From Vibrio campbellii CAIM 519 = NBRC 15631 = ATCC 25920 (GTDB lineage: Bacteria; Pseudomonadota; Gammaproteobacteria; Enterobacterales; Vibrionaceae), in NCBI RefSeq assembly GCF_002163755.1, contig NZ_CP015863.1:1488001-1552000 (forward strand): 64,000 nucleotides of DNA, in the 5' to 3' direction. Below, piece by piece: positions 33,662 through 42,549 of the stretch. The notes beneath the pieces are model-generated. The model had not been told where the DNA came from. It did not search any database and saw nothing but the letters and a program-made list of their open reading frames with translations. Position numbers and translations under genes: made by a program. Every line of letters begins with the position of its first letter. Positions within the stretch are counted from its first letter, which is position 1.

Positions 33662-36600
33662 TCACGCTCCTTGAGGTGTTGTGATTTTACACCTCTCCAT
33701 TATGAGAGCGAACGCTTCGAGCGTAGGGTAACGATACAATACCGACAACTTGATCGGGTATCCCGCTTTGTGACAGCGTTGAATCAATTCAACTGCGCGA
33801 TAAGCATCACCTCCAGATTGGAAAAAGTCACTGAGCTTATGGAATGCTTGTTGCCCGAGTACATCACCCCAAAGCTCTGCTATTTTAAGTTCGCTGGCAG
33901 AAACCAATGGCTTTTCTGAGTTCGAACATTGGCTTCTTTTACGACTTGTCATCTGAGCGAGTGCTTTATGATCAACTTTACCATTGGCGGTAAGAGGCAA
34001 TGCATCAAGCAATAGGATACGTTGAGGCAACATGTATTTTGGCAATTGATCCTTCAACTGGCGTTGTATGTCCTCAGTATTCAGAGGTTTGGTTGCCGTT
34101 TGTGCTGAATCCGTGACAACAAAAGCGACGAGTGTCTTATCTTTTTTGCCTGCTGCCAATGCAACCGCTCGCTGCACTTGAGGAATCGTATTAAGTGCGG
34201 CTTCGATTTCACCTAGCTCAATGCGGTAGCCACCGACTTTGACTTGTTTGTCTTGGCGTCCCAAAAATTCGAGCGTGCCATTAGGCCAGTAGCACCCCAT
34301 ATCTCCTGTTCGATACCAAGGTTGGCCATCCAGTGTTAAAAATTGTGCTTGGGTTCTCGGCTCATCATTAAAATACCCGAGTGCTACGCCGTCACCGCCA
34401 ATCCAGAGCTCTCCGGGTACCCAATCTGGACAGTCTCTTCCCAGCTCGTCAACCACTCGATATTGCTGCCTTGGTAAAGGGTATCCGTAGGGGATAGAAC
34501 GCCAGTCATTAGGGACTTGCTCAACATCGAATACGTTAGACCATATCGACGCCTCTGTCGCCCCACCCATTGCGATGAATTTCCCATCAGATCGATACTG
34601 GCGATAACGAGCAGGGAGATCGAGCCCTATCCAGTCGCCTGACAGCATGGTTAACCTAAGACGGGAAGGGGCCTTGGAGTTAAAACACGTAGAGTAGGTT
34701 AATAGCATATCGAAAAGGGCTGGAACACTATTCCACATCGTGACGTTGTGATCTTCAACTGCTTTACACCAAGCACTTGGGTCTCTTCTGTCCGATTCAT
34801 TCACTAAAACAACCGCACCGCCAGCGGACAATAAGCCGAAGATGTCATAAACAGAGAGATCGAAGTGAAGCGCTGAGAGAGCAAGCACACGATCGTTATG
34901 GTCGACTTGGTAACGTTGATTCAGTGCGATACAGGTGTTGAGAGCTCCTTGGTGAGAAATTACCACCCCTTTTGGTGTGCCTGTCGAGCCCGAAGTGTAA
35001 ATGATATAAGCTGGCTGCTCTGGGTCTACTTCTGGAGACTTGTACAGTGGGCTGCTTTCTATCGCGTCTTGCCATGTGAGGTAAGTGAAACCGTCGGTTG
35101 ATGTGGCATCTGTCACAGCCGCTTCGTCGGTAATGACTACGTTGATGCCTGCGCCTAGATAAATGCCTTCACGCCTTTCCTTAGGCTGATCGAGAGAAAC
35201 CGGCACATAAATAGCGCCTGCATACAAAATTCCCAAGACTGCGACAATCTGGCCAATACCTTTATCCATGCTTATCGCGACACGATCTCCCGGTTCAACG
35301 CCTGCCAGTGTCAATGTCTTAGCACAACGCTCTGCATAGTCCGCTAACGTTTGGTAATTGAGTGAAATTTTGCCGTGGATAACTGCCGTAGCATTAGGGA
35401 AGCGCTCGGCATTTTCCCAGAAACCATGATGGAGTAAACCTTCTGGCAGAGGTTGGTTATCTTGGTTGTTGATAGCACGACGCACCGAGATTTGATTTTT
35501 AGGCAGCGATACGGGTAAAGGTTGATTCCAGTGACTCTCCGCTTGGCTGAGATGCTCGAGCAGTTCGGAGAAGGTGCACAGCATATCTTGTATCATGTCT
35601 GCTGGGAAAAGGGCATTCTGACTGTCCCAATACAGTTCGAGCCCGTTTTTTGACATAGTGGCATGCAGGGAGAGCCATGTATTTGCTGATTGGTAACAGC
35701 CCCATACTGGTTTTTGATTGACGGTTGATAGCTGACTAGAAAAAGCGATGTTGGCTGGATAACGGTGGGATTCTGAAAGCTTTGCTAATTGTTGGACAAG
35801 CGGGAAAATCGCCATGGTTGGAAACGATTGTGCTTGTTCGAAGTGACTTTGGTTCTCTTTTACAAGTGAAACAAAACGCTGATTGATTCCCGATAGGCTA
35901 ACCAATAGCGGCTGAGTAAATTGGCCCATAACATCAAGGTGAGCATTGTTTTTATGGCAATCAAACCTTAACATCATCTCTCTCTGTTGCCCCCACAGGG
36001 AGAGCACTGCGGCGAACACGCTCGCTAATGTCAGTTCTGATGTAACCTCATAGGCTTGGCTGTATTTGACTATCCGATGCCATTTGTCTGTTGGCAACGT
36101 TAATGTTCGCCTTGTTACGCCTGTTTCAATCAGCTTCTCCGGTTCACAAAGAGTTGGGACATTAGCGGAACTTGGTAGATTGAGTAAATGTTCTTCCCAG
36201 TCGTTACTGCTGTTCGATGGTGTCTCGACCAACTCACTATCTACCAACTGTTGATGCGATACGAATACTTGCTCCTCAGTAGCAAAGCTCGGACTTGTGC
36301 CCCGTAACATTTGAGCAAGTTGTTCAAAAAACAGCATCACACTTGGCATATCGACGACAACAGAGTTGAAACGAGCGTGAAGCCTAATGGTATTTGACGG
36401 CAAAAGGCTCACGACCAAGCAAACCGTTGCTGAAGAGCGGCTTGTTGTCAGTTCAGTGCGAGTGAGCTTCAGTTTCTCAATAGCTTTTTCTTCAGAAACG
36501 GAGGTTAAGTCATTAACGGCGAACGCATCTACATGATGCTTGTTAGATTTTTGGAGGAAGAAATCGTCGCTGATAGTGGCCTTAAGCATCGGGTGATGGT

Positions 36601-36790
36601 TAATTAAAACCTCTAGGCAAGGTTTAAAGGTTTTCCAAGATGTATTTGTGTAGTCAAATTCCTGATAGATAAAATTAGCTATCGACCTCTGTTCGCTGCG
36701 CTGCCTTTGAGTGGATAGCAACCAGCTTTGATATGAGGTTAAAGGTAATGCTGCCTCTTGGTGGAAAGGTGATGGTTCGCTTTGTTTCAT
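33662..36790 (-). CDS. angR: NRPS Cy-A-carrier protein AngR-like
   Basis: A 1042-residue protein with an N-terminal Cy-like domain (about 15-430), an adenylation domain (about 460-920; YIIYTSGSTGTPKGVVISH, later YRTGDMGCYWPNGTLEFLGRQDKQVKVGGYRIELGEIE) and a C-terminal carrier domain. The adenylation domain should activate cysteine. Two active-site changes are visible: the Cy motif begins with Asn142 instead of Asp (NSVVVDMPS), and the carrier motif has Ala996 instead of Ser (GGDAY). The same two losses are reported for pJM1 AngR, where AngN and AngM supply the missing functions and AngR also activates transcription of the transport genes. It overlaps or abuts angT. Confidence 0.92.
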   Translation of the reverse strand: MKQSEPSPFHQEAALPLTSYQSWLLSTQRQRSEQRSIANFIYQEFDYTNTSWKTFKPCLEVLINHHPMLKATISDDFFLQKSNKHHVDAFAVNDLTSVSEEKAIEKLKLTRTELTTSRSSATVCLVVSLLPSNTIRLHARFNSVVVDMPSVMLFFEQLAQMLRGTSPSFATEEQVFVSHQQLVDSELVETPSNSSNDWEEHLLNLPSSANVPTLCEPEKLIETGVTRRTLTLPTDKWHRIVKYSQAYEVTSELTLASVFAAVLSLWGQQREMMLRFDCHKNNAHLDVMGQFTQPLLVSLSGINQRFVSLVKENQSHFEQAQSFPTMAIFPLVQQLAKLSESHRYPANIAFSSQLSTVNQKPVWGCYQSANTWLSLHATMSKNGLELYWDSQNALFPADMIQDMLCTFSELLEHLSQAESHWNQPLPVSLPKNQISVRRAINNQDNQPLPEGLLHHGFWENAERFPNATAVIHGKISLNYQTLADYAERCAKTLTLAGVEPGDRVAISMDKGIGQIVAVLGILYAGAIYVPVSLDQPKERREGIYLGAGINVVITDEAAVTDATSTDGFTYLTWQDAIESSPLYKSPEVDPEQPAYIIYTSGSTGTPKGVVISHQGALNTCIALNQRYQVDHNDRVLALSALHFDLSVYDIFGLLSAGGAVVLVNESDRRDPSAWCKAVEDHNVTMWNSVPALFDMLLTYSTCFNSKAPSRLRLTMLSGDWIGLDLPARYRQYRSDGKFIAMGGATEASIWSNVFDVEQVPNDWRSIPYGYPLPRQQYRVVDELGRDCPDWVPGELWIGGDGVALGYFNDEPRTQAQFLTLDGQPWYRTGDMGCYWPNGTLEFLGRQDKQVKVGGYRIELGEIEAALNTIPQVQRAVALAAGKKDKTLVAFVVTDSAQTATKPLNTEDIQRQLKDQLPKYMLPQRILLLDALPLTANGKVDHKALAQMTSRKRSQCSNSEKPLVSASELKIAELWGDVLGQQAFHKLSDFFQSGGDAYRAVELIQRCHKAGYPIKLSVLYRYPTLEAFALIMERCKITTPQGA

Positions 36791-36816
36791 TGTGAACTCT
36801 CTTAAAAAGCCAAGCA

Positions 36817-36852
36817 GAAAAGAAAAAAGCCCTTAGTCAGATGGCTAAGGGC
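36817..36852 (-). terminator. Intrinsic terminator between fatA and angR
   Basis: On the minus strand GCCCTTAG pairs with CTAAGGGC (8 bp, 8-nt loop) and runs into TTTTTTCTTTTC. It sits inside the operon, so read-through sets the ratio of transport to biosynthesis transcripts. In pJM1 an antisense RNA (RNA-beta) promotes termination at the fatA-angR junction; whether one exists here is not visible. Confidence 0.88.
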
Positions 36853-36866
36853 GTAAGAGGATAGGA

Positions 36867-39059
36867 CTAGAAATCCGCAGTGGCTGATAACATCACCGTG
36901 CGAGGAGCACCTAGCGCAAGGGTGGCGTAATGTGTGCTTGTCCAGTAGTCTTCATCGGTCACGTTATTGACGTTAAGACGCCAAACGACGTTGGTTTCTG
37001 CGATGGTGGAATTGTATCGAGCACCAAGGTCAAAAATCGTCTGTGCTGATAATGATTGCGTGTTCTGTGCATCAATATATTGCTCAGACATGTAGTTAGC
37101 TTGGCCAATAAGTGTGAGCTCACGCATCGCAGGTAAGTTCCACTCCAGTGCGAGCTTCGCTTGGAATTTTGGTTGCTTAGTCGCTTGTTTACCTTCAGTC
37201 GTCACGTCGGTTGCTTTGGTAATTTCGGCATCGGTGTATGCAACGCCACCTGTTAGCGTGTAGTCTTCAAGTACGGTACCGTAGAAGCCCCATTCAGCAC
37301 CACGGTTACGTTGCTCACCGCCAAATGAATAGATATCAGTGACAGGATCTTGATATCCATTTGGCTTTTTGATCTCGAACAGGCTGAAGGTATGGGCAAA
37401 GTCGTCAAGATCAAGTTTTAGCCCGGCTTCGATTTGTTTGGTTTTCTGCGGCGCAAATGCCTCTCCCACGTTCTTAGAGCCTCTTGGTGCTGTTCTACCG
37501 TTGGTTAAGCCTTCGATGTAGTTACCGTATAGTGAGGCAGAGCTCGATACTTTGTACAACAAGGCGACGGAAGGGGTAACTGCGCTTTCTTTTAGTTTTG
37601 TGGTTGGCAATGACATACCATTCATAACGATACCGGATTCAAAGTCGATGCTTTGACGACGAACGCCGAGTGTTAGTTGGTAGGTGCCATCAGCAAAAGA
37701 GAGTGTGTCTGCGATTCCATAGCTCTCGAGAGTCGAATCAACTGGTAATTGGAAGTAATTGTCATAACCTGAAGGTGCTGGGCCCCAAACTGGATCGTAG
37801 ATATTCGTTTTCCAAGACTCAGGCGCGTTGTTTCCGGCTGGTGCGTCGTGTTTATCCTCTCTAAAGTAAGTACGATTCAGTACCAGGTAGTGTTCAACTG
37901 GTCCTGTATCAAATTCACTACGAACCCCAACATCTTCTGATGTACGTTTACTGTTTAACTTTACTGCGCCTTGAGAGACTTCAAGCGTGCCTGAGTTATC
38001 AATAATTTTGATTCTTTGTGGAACATTGGAATCGAAATCAGTTCGACTGCCTCCAAGAGCAGTATAGAACGTGACAGAGTCAGTTACATCGAATTCGCCA
38101 CGAATCATTATGCCTCTATCTTTACTGTCGTTGTATGCCCAGTCTGGCGCTAAAAGAGTGTCGGATGAAGGTGGTGGTGGAACTTTCACGCAGGAAGCGA
38201 TGCTTAGGCCTCGGTTCGCGCCATCAACTCGCTCAGTGCTGTAATAAAAATCGGCTTCTACGAGGGCAATATTGTTGCGCCAGTCCAGGCTCAACGCAGC
38301 GAGCTGCGTTTTACTGCTCTGATGGTTCACCGCTGTGTCACCATCTTTAAATGCCCCGTTGAAACGCACGCCAAATTGATCATTCGCTCCAAAACGACGG
38401 CCGATGTCGATGTGTCCACCGAATTGGGCGTCAGATAAGTAGTTAAGCGTAAAGGCAGTGGTTGGTGTTTCAGCTGCGCGCTTGGTGACAAGATTAACAG
38501 AGCCTCCAACGGAGCCGTTTGGAGCCATACCATTGAGAAGTGCAGATGGGCCTTTTAGTACATCAACACGCTGAAACATCTCTGGGCTAACACGGTAATA
38601 AGGTGCAATGCCGTAAAGACCATTAAACATGACATCGCCGACATCGAGGTTAAATCCTCGTACTTTAAAGCTTTCTTTATTTAACCCTGTTTCGCCGCTT
38701 GTGAAAACGGATGGATCCGTCGCTGAGATCACGTCCGAAATATCTTGGGCTTGTACGTCTTGAATTTGTTTGTCTGTATATCCGAGCGCATTGAACGGTG
38801 TCTCGAGAAAGTCTTTGTCGCCCAACATACCTAGGCTGCTTTCGGTTGAGATCTTACCAGCAGCATAGCCTTTATTGGCTTCGCCAAATACCGTCATGGA
38901 CTCGTCTGATTCGATTTCATCGGCATGTGCAAGATTAATTGGTAGTGCAGACACACCAAGTTGAAGCGCGATGACGAGTGCAACGCGACTTGGGCTTAGC
39001 GTTCCGTTAAGTACCTTTTTTGAAGAATTCGCTGCTATCTGATGATAGTTATAAGTCAT
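36867..39059 (-). CDS. fatA: TonB-dependent ferric-anguibactin receptor FatA-like
   Basis: A 730-residue outer-membrane siderophore receptor. It has an extended signal peptide to about residue 46 (LPINLAHA-DE) and a plug domain (about 60-215, with the TonB-box-like ESMTVFG near its start and LNGMAPNGSVGGSVNLVTKR). A 22-strand barrel follows, ending NVTDEDYWTSTHYATLALGAPRTVMLSATADF with the terminal aromatic. The length fits FatA. It is placed between fatB and angR in the operon. Ligand assignment comes from the operon. Confidence 0.92.
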   Translation of the reverse strand: MTYNYHQIAANSSKKVLNGTLSPSRVALVIALQLGVSALPINLAHADEIESDESMTVFGEANKGYAAGKISTESSLGMLGDKDFLETPFNALGYTDKQIQDVQAQDISDVISATDPSVFTSGETGLNKESFKVRGFNLDVGDVMFNGLYGIAPYYRVSPEMFQRVDVLKGPSALLNGMAPNGSVGGSVNLVTKRAAETPTTAFTLNYLSDAQFGGHIDIGRRFGANDQFGVRFNGAFKDGDTAVNHQSSKTQLAALSLDWRNNIALVEADFYYSTERVDGANRGLSIASCVKVPPPPSSDTLLAPDWAYNDSKDRGIMIRGEFDVTDSVTFYTALGGSRTDFDSNVPQRIKIIDNSGTLEVSQGAVKLNSKRTSEDVGVRSEFDTGPVEHYLVLNRTYFREDKHDAPAGNNAPESWKTNIYDPVWGPAPSGYDNYFQLPVDSTLESYGIADTLSFADGTYQLTLGVRRQSIDFESGIVMNGMSLPTTKLKESAVTPSVALLYKVSSSASLYGNYIEGLTNGRTAPRGSKNVGEAFAPQKTKQIEAGLKLDLDDFAHTFSLFEIKKPNGYQDPVTDIYSFGGEQRNRGAEWGFYGTVLEDYTLTGGVAYTDAEITKATDVTTEGKQATKQPKFQAKLALEWNLPAMRELTLIGQANYMSEQYIDAQNTQSLSAQTIFDLGARYNSTIAETNVVWRLNVNNVTDEDYWTSTHYATLALGAPRTVMLSATADF

Positions 39060-39125
39060 TATTATTTCCTTGTTCTTACTTTGTGCTGGCTCACATCCGT
39101 CCTGACGCCAGAGATGGCTTTGATC

Positions 39126-39147
39126 GTTGGGCTACTCACGGCCCAAC
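39126..39147. repeat. Hairpin in the fatB-fatA gap
   Basis: GTTGGGC (39126-39132) pairs with GCCCAAC (39141-39147) across 8 nt, in the 139-bp gap between fatB and fatA. No T-tract follows on the minus strand, so an mRNA processing or stability element is likelier than a terminator. Confidence 0.5.
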
Positions 39148-39198
39148 TTATTGTTGTAAAGCGGTTAATTATTTAGATATTCGTTACAAAACGATTTG

Positions 39199-40182
39199 CT
39201 ATAAGGCCGAGCTTTCGTAACCTTTGATGATGTCGTCAATGACAATTTTTAGGGACGTCACACTAGCAGAAGTGATGTACCAAGCATCTGGATCAACAAA
39301 AACGACGTGACCGTTTTTCCATGCCTTTGTTTGGCGAAGGAGTGGGTTTGCCAAATGTTCTGCATCTATTATTGGCTTTCCTTGCATCACTGCGGTTCTG
39401 TCGATGATGTAAAGAATGTCTGGGTTGGCTTGGCTAATAAATTCGCTGGAAATCGGCTGACCATGCAAGCTGGTTTCGACTTTCTCACTTGCTGGTTTTA
39501 CGCCCAATACATCGAAGACAAAACCATATCGAGATTCGACACCAAATGAACTGAAGGCTCCGTTGTTGTGCATCACCACCAGGGCTTTCTCTGGACGCTC
39601 CGTGGTGACAGCTCGAACCTCTGCAACTTTTGCATCTATTTCTGCAACCTTCTGCTGTGCTAGTTCTTGCTTGCCGAAGATCTCTCCCAAGTCAACAAGG
39701 TGCTTTTTGATAACATCAACGTGATGACCGCGGCTATTGCGATAGTCGATGTCAAAATGCAAAGTCGGTGCGAGTTGGGATAGCTCTTCATATTGGGTGG
39801 TGTGAAGTGGTGTCATTAACACAAGGTCAGGCTTTAAAGCGTAGACCTTTTCCATGTTTGGCTGAACAATTGCTCCGAGGTCGACGATTTCCGGCGATTC
39901 TTTGTACGCTTCGAGGAAGTGAGGGATAAAATCTTTGACCATTCCCGCAATCGGAACATTTAACTGATCTAAAAAGTCTACCTCGTTCATGTCTAGTGCC
40001 GCTACTCGTTGCGGACGGTTTGAAATTACGGTCTCACCAAGGTTGTGTTCGATCACGATTGGAGTATCGAGTGGCTGGGCGGCTTGAGTCTTAGCAATGG
40101 CGGCAGTGGGCTCGCAAGCCGTCAATACACCAAGAGAACAGCAAGCAAGAGCGACACTCAAGCTTAGAGTGCTTTTAAACAT
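39199..40182 (-). CDS. fatB: Periplasmic ferric-anguibactin-binding lipoprotein FatB-like
   Basis: A 327-residue class III (FhuD/CeuE-like) substrate-binding protein that hands the ferric siderophore to FatCD. With the start at 40182 (MFKSTLSLSVALACCSLGVLTAC) it has a standard lipoprotein signal with lipobox LTAC, anchoring the protein in the membrane. An AAGGA ribosome-binding site fits this start; a frame starting at 40221 would add charged residues in front of the signal. The body shows the helical backbone and the VALDMNEVDFLDQLNVPIAG and DLVLMTPLHTTQYEELS segments of this family. Confidence 0.9.
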   Translation of the reverse strand: MFKSTLSLSVALACCSLGVLTACEPTAAIAKTQAAQPLDTPIVIEHNLGETVISNRPQRVAALDMNEVDFLDQLNVPIAGMVKDFIPHFLEAYKESPEIVDLGAIVQPNMEKVYALKPDLVLMTPLHTTQYEELSQLAPTLHFDIDYRNSRGHHVDVIKKHLVDLGEIFGKQELAQQKVAEIDAKVAEVRAVTTERPEKALVVMHNNGAFSSFGVESRYGFVFDVLGVKPASEKVETSLHGQPISSEFISQANPDILYIIDRTAVMQGKPIIDAEHLANPLLRQTKAWKNGHVVFVDPDAWYITSASVTSLKIVIDDIIKGYESSAL

Positions 40183-40238
40183 GAGACATTTCCTTTTGTT
40201 GTCGTTAGATTGCCTTTTCAAAGGCGAGTTACAGTCTT

Positions 40239-41198
40239 TTAAATCTGGCTTCTAGCTCTGACTGTGATGGCGAGAAAATACCCACCACAAAGCACGTTGA
40301 CCAAGATAGAGACGGTGGTTTTATAGTTAAATAGATGCTCGACCATGAGCTGCCCCGTCAGAAACATGATGATGGCAATAGCACAAGCCGCCCACAGTAC
40401 CTGCCCATAACTCGATGATCTGGAAGTTGAATAAGCGATGTTGGCGATGAAAATCCCCATAAATGCGGTAGGGCCAATTAAACTGGTCGAAATAGCGACG
40501 AGTATTGCAATGACAGCAAAATATTTTGGAATGTAGTGCTTATCGCTAAGGCCTAATGACATTGCTTGGTCTCGGCCAAGTCCAATGACGTCTAATTCAC
40601 GAGACCATCGTTTTACAAAGAATGCGAATACGCTTAACACCGTACACGCGAAGAGCAGGGTAGAAGGTTTTGCTCTTTCAAATGACGTATAGCTGAGCCC
40701 TTGAAGTATCGAAAACTCACCAGGGCTGATTCTAAGTTGGACGAACTGGGCAATGGTTGTTAGAACCATCGTGAGTACAAAGCCAATCAAAAGCACTTGG
40801 TGCATATCACGCTGAAACTTCTTGAGAACCCAGAATTGAATCGCAAATGAGTACAAAAGGATCAGCAGTGTTGAGATAGCGAAATTACCGATGACACCAA
40901 GCGCTGCGCTTCCTGCAGTACCTGCAATCAACAAAAGTAGGGACTGCCATACAAGGTAAACAGACTCATACCCCATGATTGATGGCGTTAAAATTCGGTT
41001 GCCGACCAAGGCTTGAAAAATCACTGCGGAAATTGCGATACAGCTACCGCCCACAAAGATCGCTCCGAGCTTAATGAGCCTTTTCGGTATAATGTAATCA
41101 AAATCCAATCCGGAGTTAACGAAAACAAAAGTCATAGATAGGATGCTCAACAGCATCACCGTGACAATTGTGTTTGTGTTTGTGTTTAGAGCTTTCAT
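40239..41198 (-). CDS. fatC: FecCD-type ferric-anguibactin permease FatC-like
   Basis: A 319-residue inner-membrane permease of the BtuC/FecCD family with about nine or ten membrane segments. The cytoplasmic coupling region appears as DVIGLGRDQAMSLGLSDKHYIPKYF, followed by GPTAFMGIFIANIAY. It overlaps fatD by four bases, and the pair forms the permease heterodimer. No matching ATPase gene follows in the operon. Confidence 0.92.
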   Translation of the reverse strand: MKALNTNTNTIVTVMLLSILSMTFVFVNSGLDFDYIIPKRLIKLGAIFVGGSCIAISAVIFQALVGNRILTPSIMGYESVYLVWQSLLLLIAGTAGSAALGVIGNFAISTLLILLYSFAIQFWVLKKFQRDMHQVLLIGFVLTMVLTTIAQFVQLRISPGEFSILQGLSYTSFERAKPSTLLFACTVLSVFAFFVKRWSRELDVIGLGRDQAMSLGLSDKHYIPKYFAVIAILVAISTSLIGPTAFMGIFIANIAYSTSRSSSYGQVLWAACAIAIIMFLTGQLMVEHLFNYKTTVSILVNVLCGGYFLAITVRARSQI

Positions 41199-42139
41199 GC
41201 ACGTGCTCCTTTAAGGAGCAATACAAGAAATAGGGTGCCACCAATCGCACTCGCGGTAAGGCCGATCGGAACCTCAAAAGGAAAGACCACAAGTCTGCTT
41301 ATCACATCACAAAAAATAAGCAGTGATGCGCCACCCAATGCCACGATTGGCAGTGTGTTTTTCAGGTGGTCGCCATATTTTAGTGCGACAAGGTTTGGGA
41401 TCACTAAACCGACAAAATGAATTGCCCCGACGGTCACGACGGTCACAGCAACGGTCACGGAAACCAGCATCAGACCTAACGCTGCCGTTGTTGCGAAGTT
41501 AATGCCCAAGTTAGATGCTGCATCTTCTCCCATGCCCATGACGGTAAATTTATTTGCGTAGAAGTAGGTCAACAGAGTGGTGGGTAAGATCAGGTAAATG
41601 ATCTCGTAGTGTTCCTGTACGACCTTAGAAAAGTCTCCCATTAACCAGCCAGACATGCTTTGAAGAACGTTATTTTGATAAGCGTAAAATTCAGCGACTG
41701 CGCTCAATACGCTGCCAAACATCAGTCCAATGACTGGGACCAATGCTGAATTACTGAATTTAATTTTTCGTACGATCGCGATGTAAATGAGCCCTGCTGC
41801 AAAGCAAAAGACGACAGCAAAAATCATGCGCTCAAGCTTATCTGAATTTGGCAACATGACGATCGATACCAAAATACCAAGCTTGGCAGCATCTAGGCCG
41901 CCGGTAGTCCCAGGCTCTACAAAACGATTTCTGACGATATGTTGCAAGATGACGCCGCACATCGCCAAGCCGGCCCCTGTTAGAATCAATGCAACCAACC
42001 TCGGAAGTCTGCTAGCAGTAATCGGCAACCAAGCATTTTCGTCCATCTTCAGCAGTAGTGACCAATCGATTGGATTGGCGCCAATAAAAATGGAAACGAT
42101 ACACAATAAAAAGAAAACAAAGATAATTTTAGCGTTCAT
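41195..42139 (-). CDS. fatD: FecCD-type ferric-anguibactin permease FatD-like
   Basis: A 314-residue permease, first gene of the fatDCBA-angR-angT unit. It keeps the family signature RLPRLVALILTGAGLAMCGVILQHIVRN near residue 45 and the ATPase-contact segment GMGEDAASNLGI. GAIHFVGLVIPNLV follows. It is divergent from angM across a 410-bp gap containing a Fur-like site. Confidence 0.92.
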   Translation of the reverse strand: MNAKIIFVFFLLCIVSIFIGANPIDWSLLLKMDENAWLPITASRLPRLVALILTGAGLAMCGVILQHIVRNRFVEPGTTGGLDAAKLGILVSIVMLPNSDKLERMIFAVVFCFAAGLIYIAIVRKIKFSNSALVPVIGLMFGSVLSAVAEFYAYQNNVLQSMSGWLMGDFSKVVQEHYEIIYLILPTTLLTYFYANKFTVMGMGEDAASNLGINFATTAALGLMLVSVTVAVTVVTVGAIHFVGLVIPNLVALKYGDHLKNTLPIVALGGASLLIFCDVISRLVVFPFEVPIGLTASAIGGTLFLVLLLKGARA

Positions 42140-42549
42140 ACTGCATGCAGTCCGAAATAAATAAGAGACAGGTGCCCTTCAATATTTTTGAATGGAAATA
42201 ATGGTATGAGATACGAAAAAATAATATTCCACGTCGATATTGATTGTTGGTTAAAAATATGCCGACGTCTTTTTTATTGCTGAATAATAAGGTCACAACT
42301 TCACTCTCAAAAAGCCTTTTTCGGCATTTAAAACTGAGATATATACTGAGATTTCCCATCAATAGGCTAGAGACCTGAGTGAAAGAATTTGTGCTTTTAA
42401 CCCAGATTTATTATTAGCTTGACGTGAAATGCAAATCTAAATGATAATTAATCCTATCATTGTTGTATCGAATTCGTATACAGTTAAATGCATAAACTTG
42501 AAAAAATATTTGTCTGCCTATTGAGCGGTTAAAAAAGAGTCAGAATTAT
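42140..42549. other. 410-bp divergent promoter region between fatD and angM
   Basis: No gene is supported; a 77-codon minus-strand frame overlaps the fatD start and has no resemblance to any protein I know. The region is AT-rich and contains the Fur-like sequence at 42437-42461. It should hold the promoter of the transport operon and that of angM. Confidence 0.6.
42437..42461. promoter_or_regulatory. Probable Fur-binding site between fatD and angM
   Basis: An AATGAT...ATCATT inverted repeat (42440-42445 and 42456-42461) overlaps an intact ATGATAAT Fur core. It sits about 90 bp upstream of angM and about 300 bp upstream of fatD. Confidence 0.5.

Noticed and set aside
42140..42362. 77-codon minus-strand frame before fatD
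   Set aside because: It overlaps the start of fatD in another frame, lies in AT-rich promoter DNA and shows no family features.
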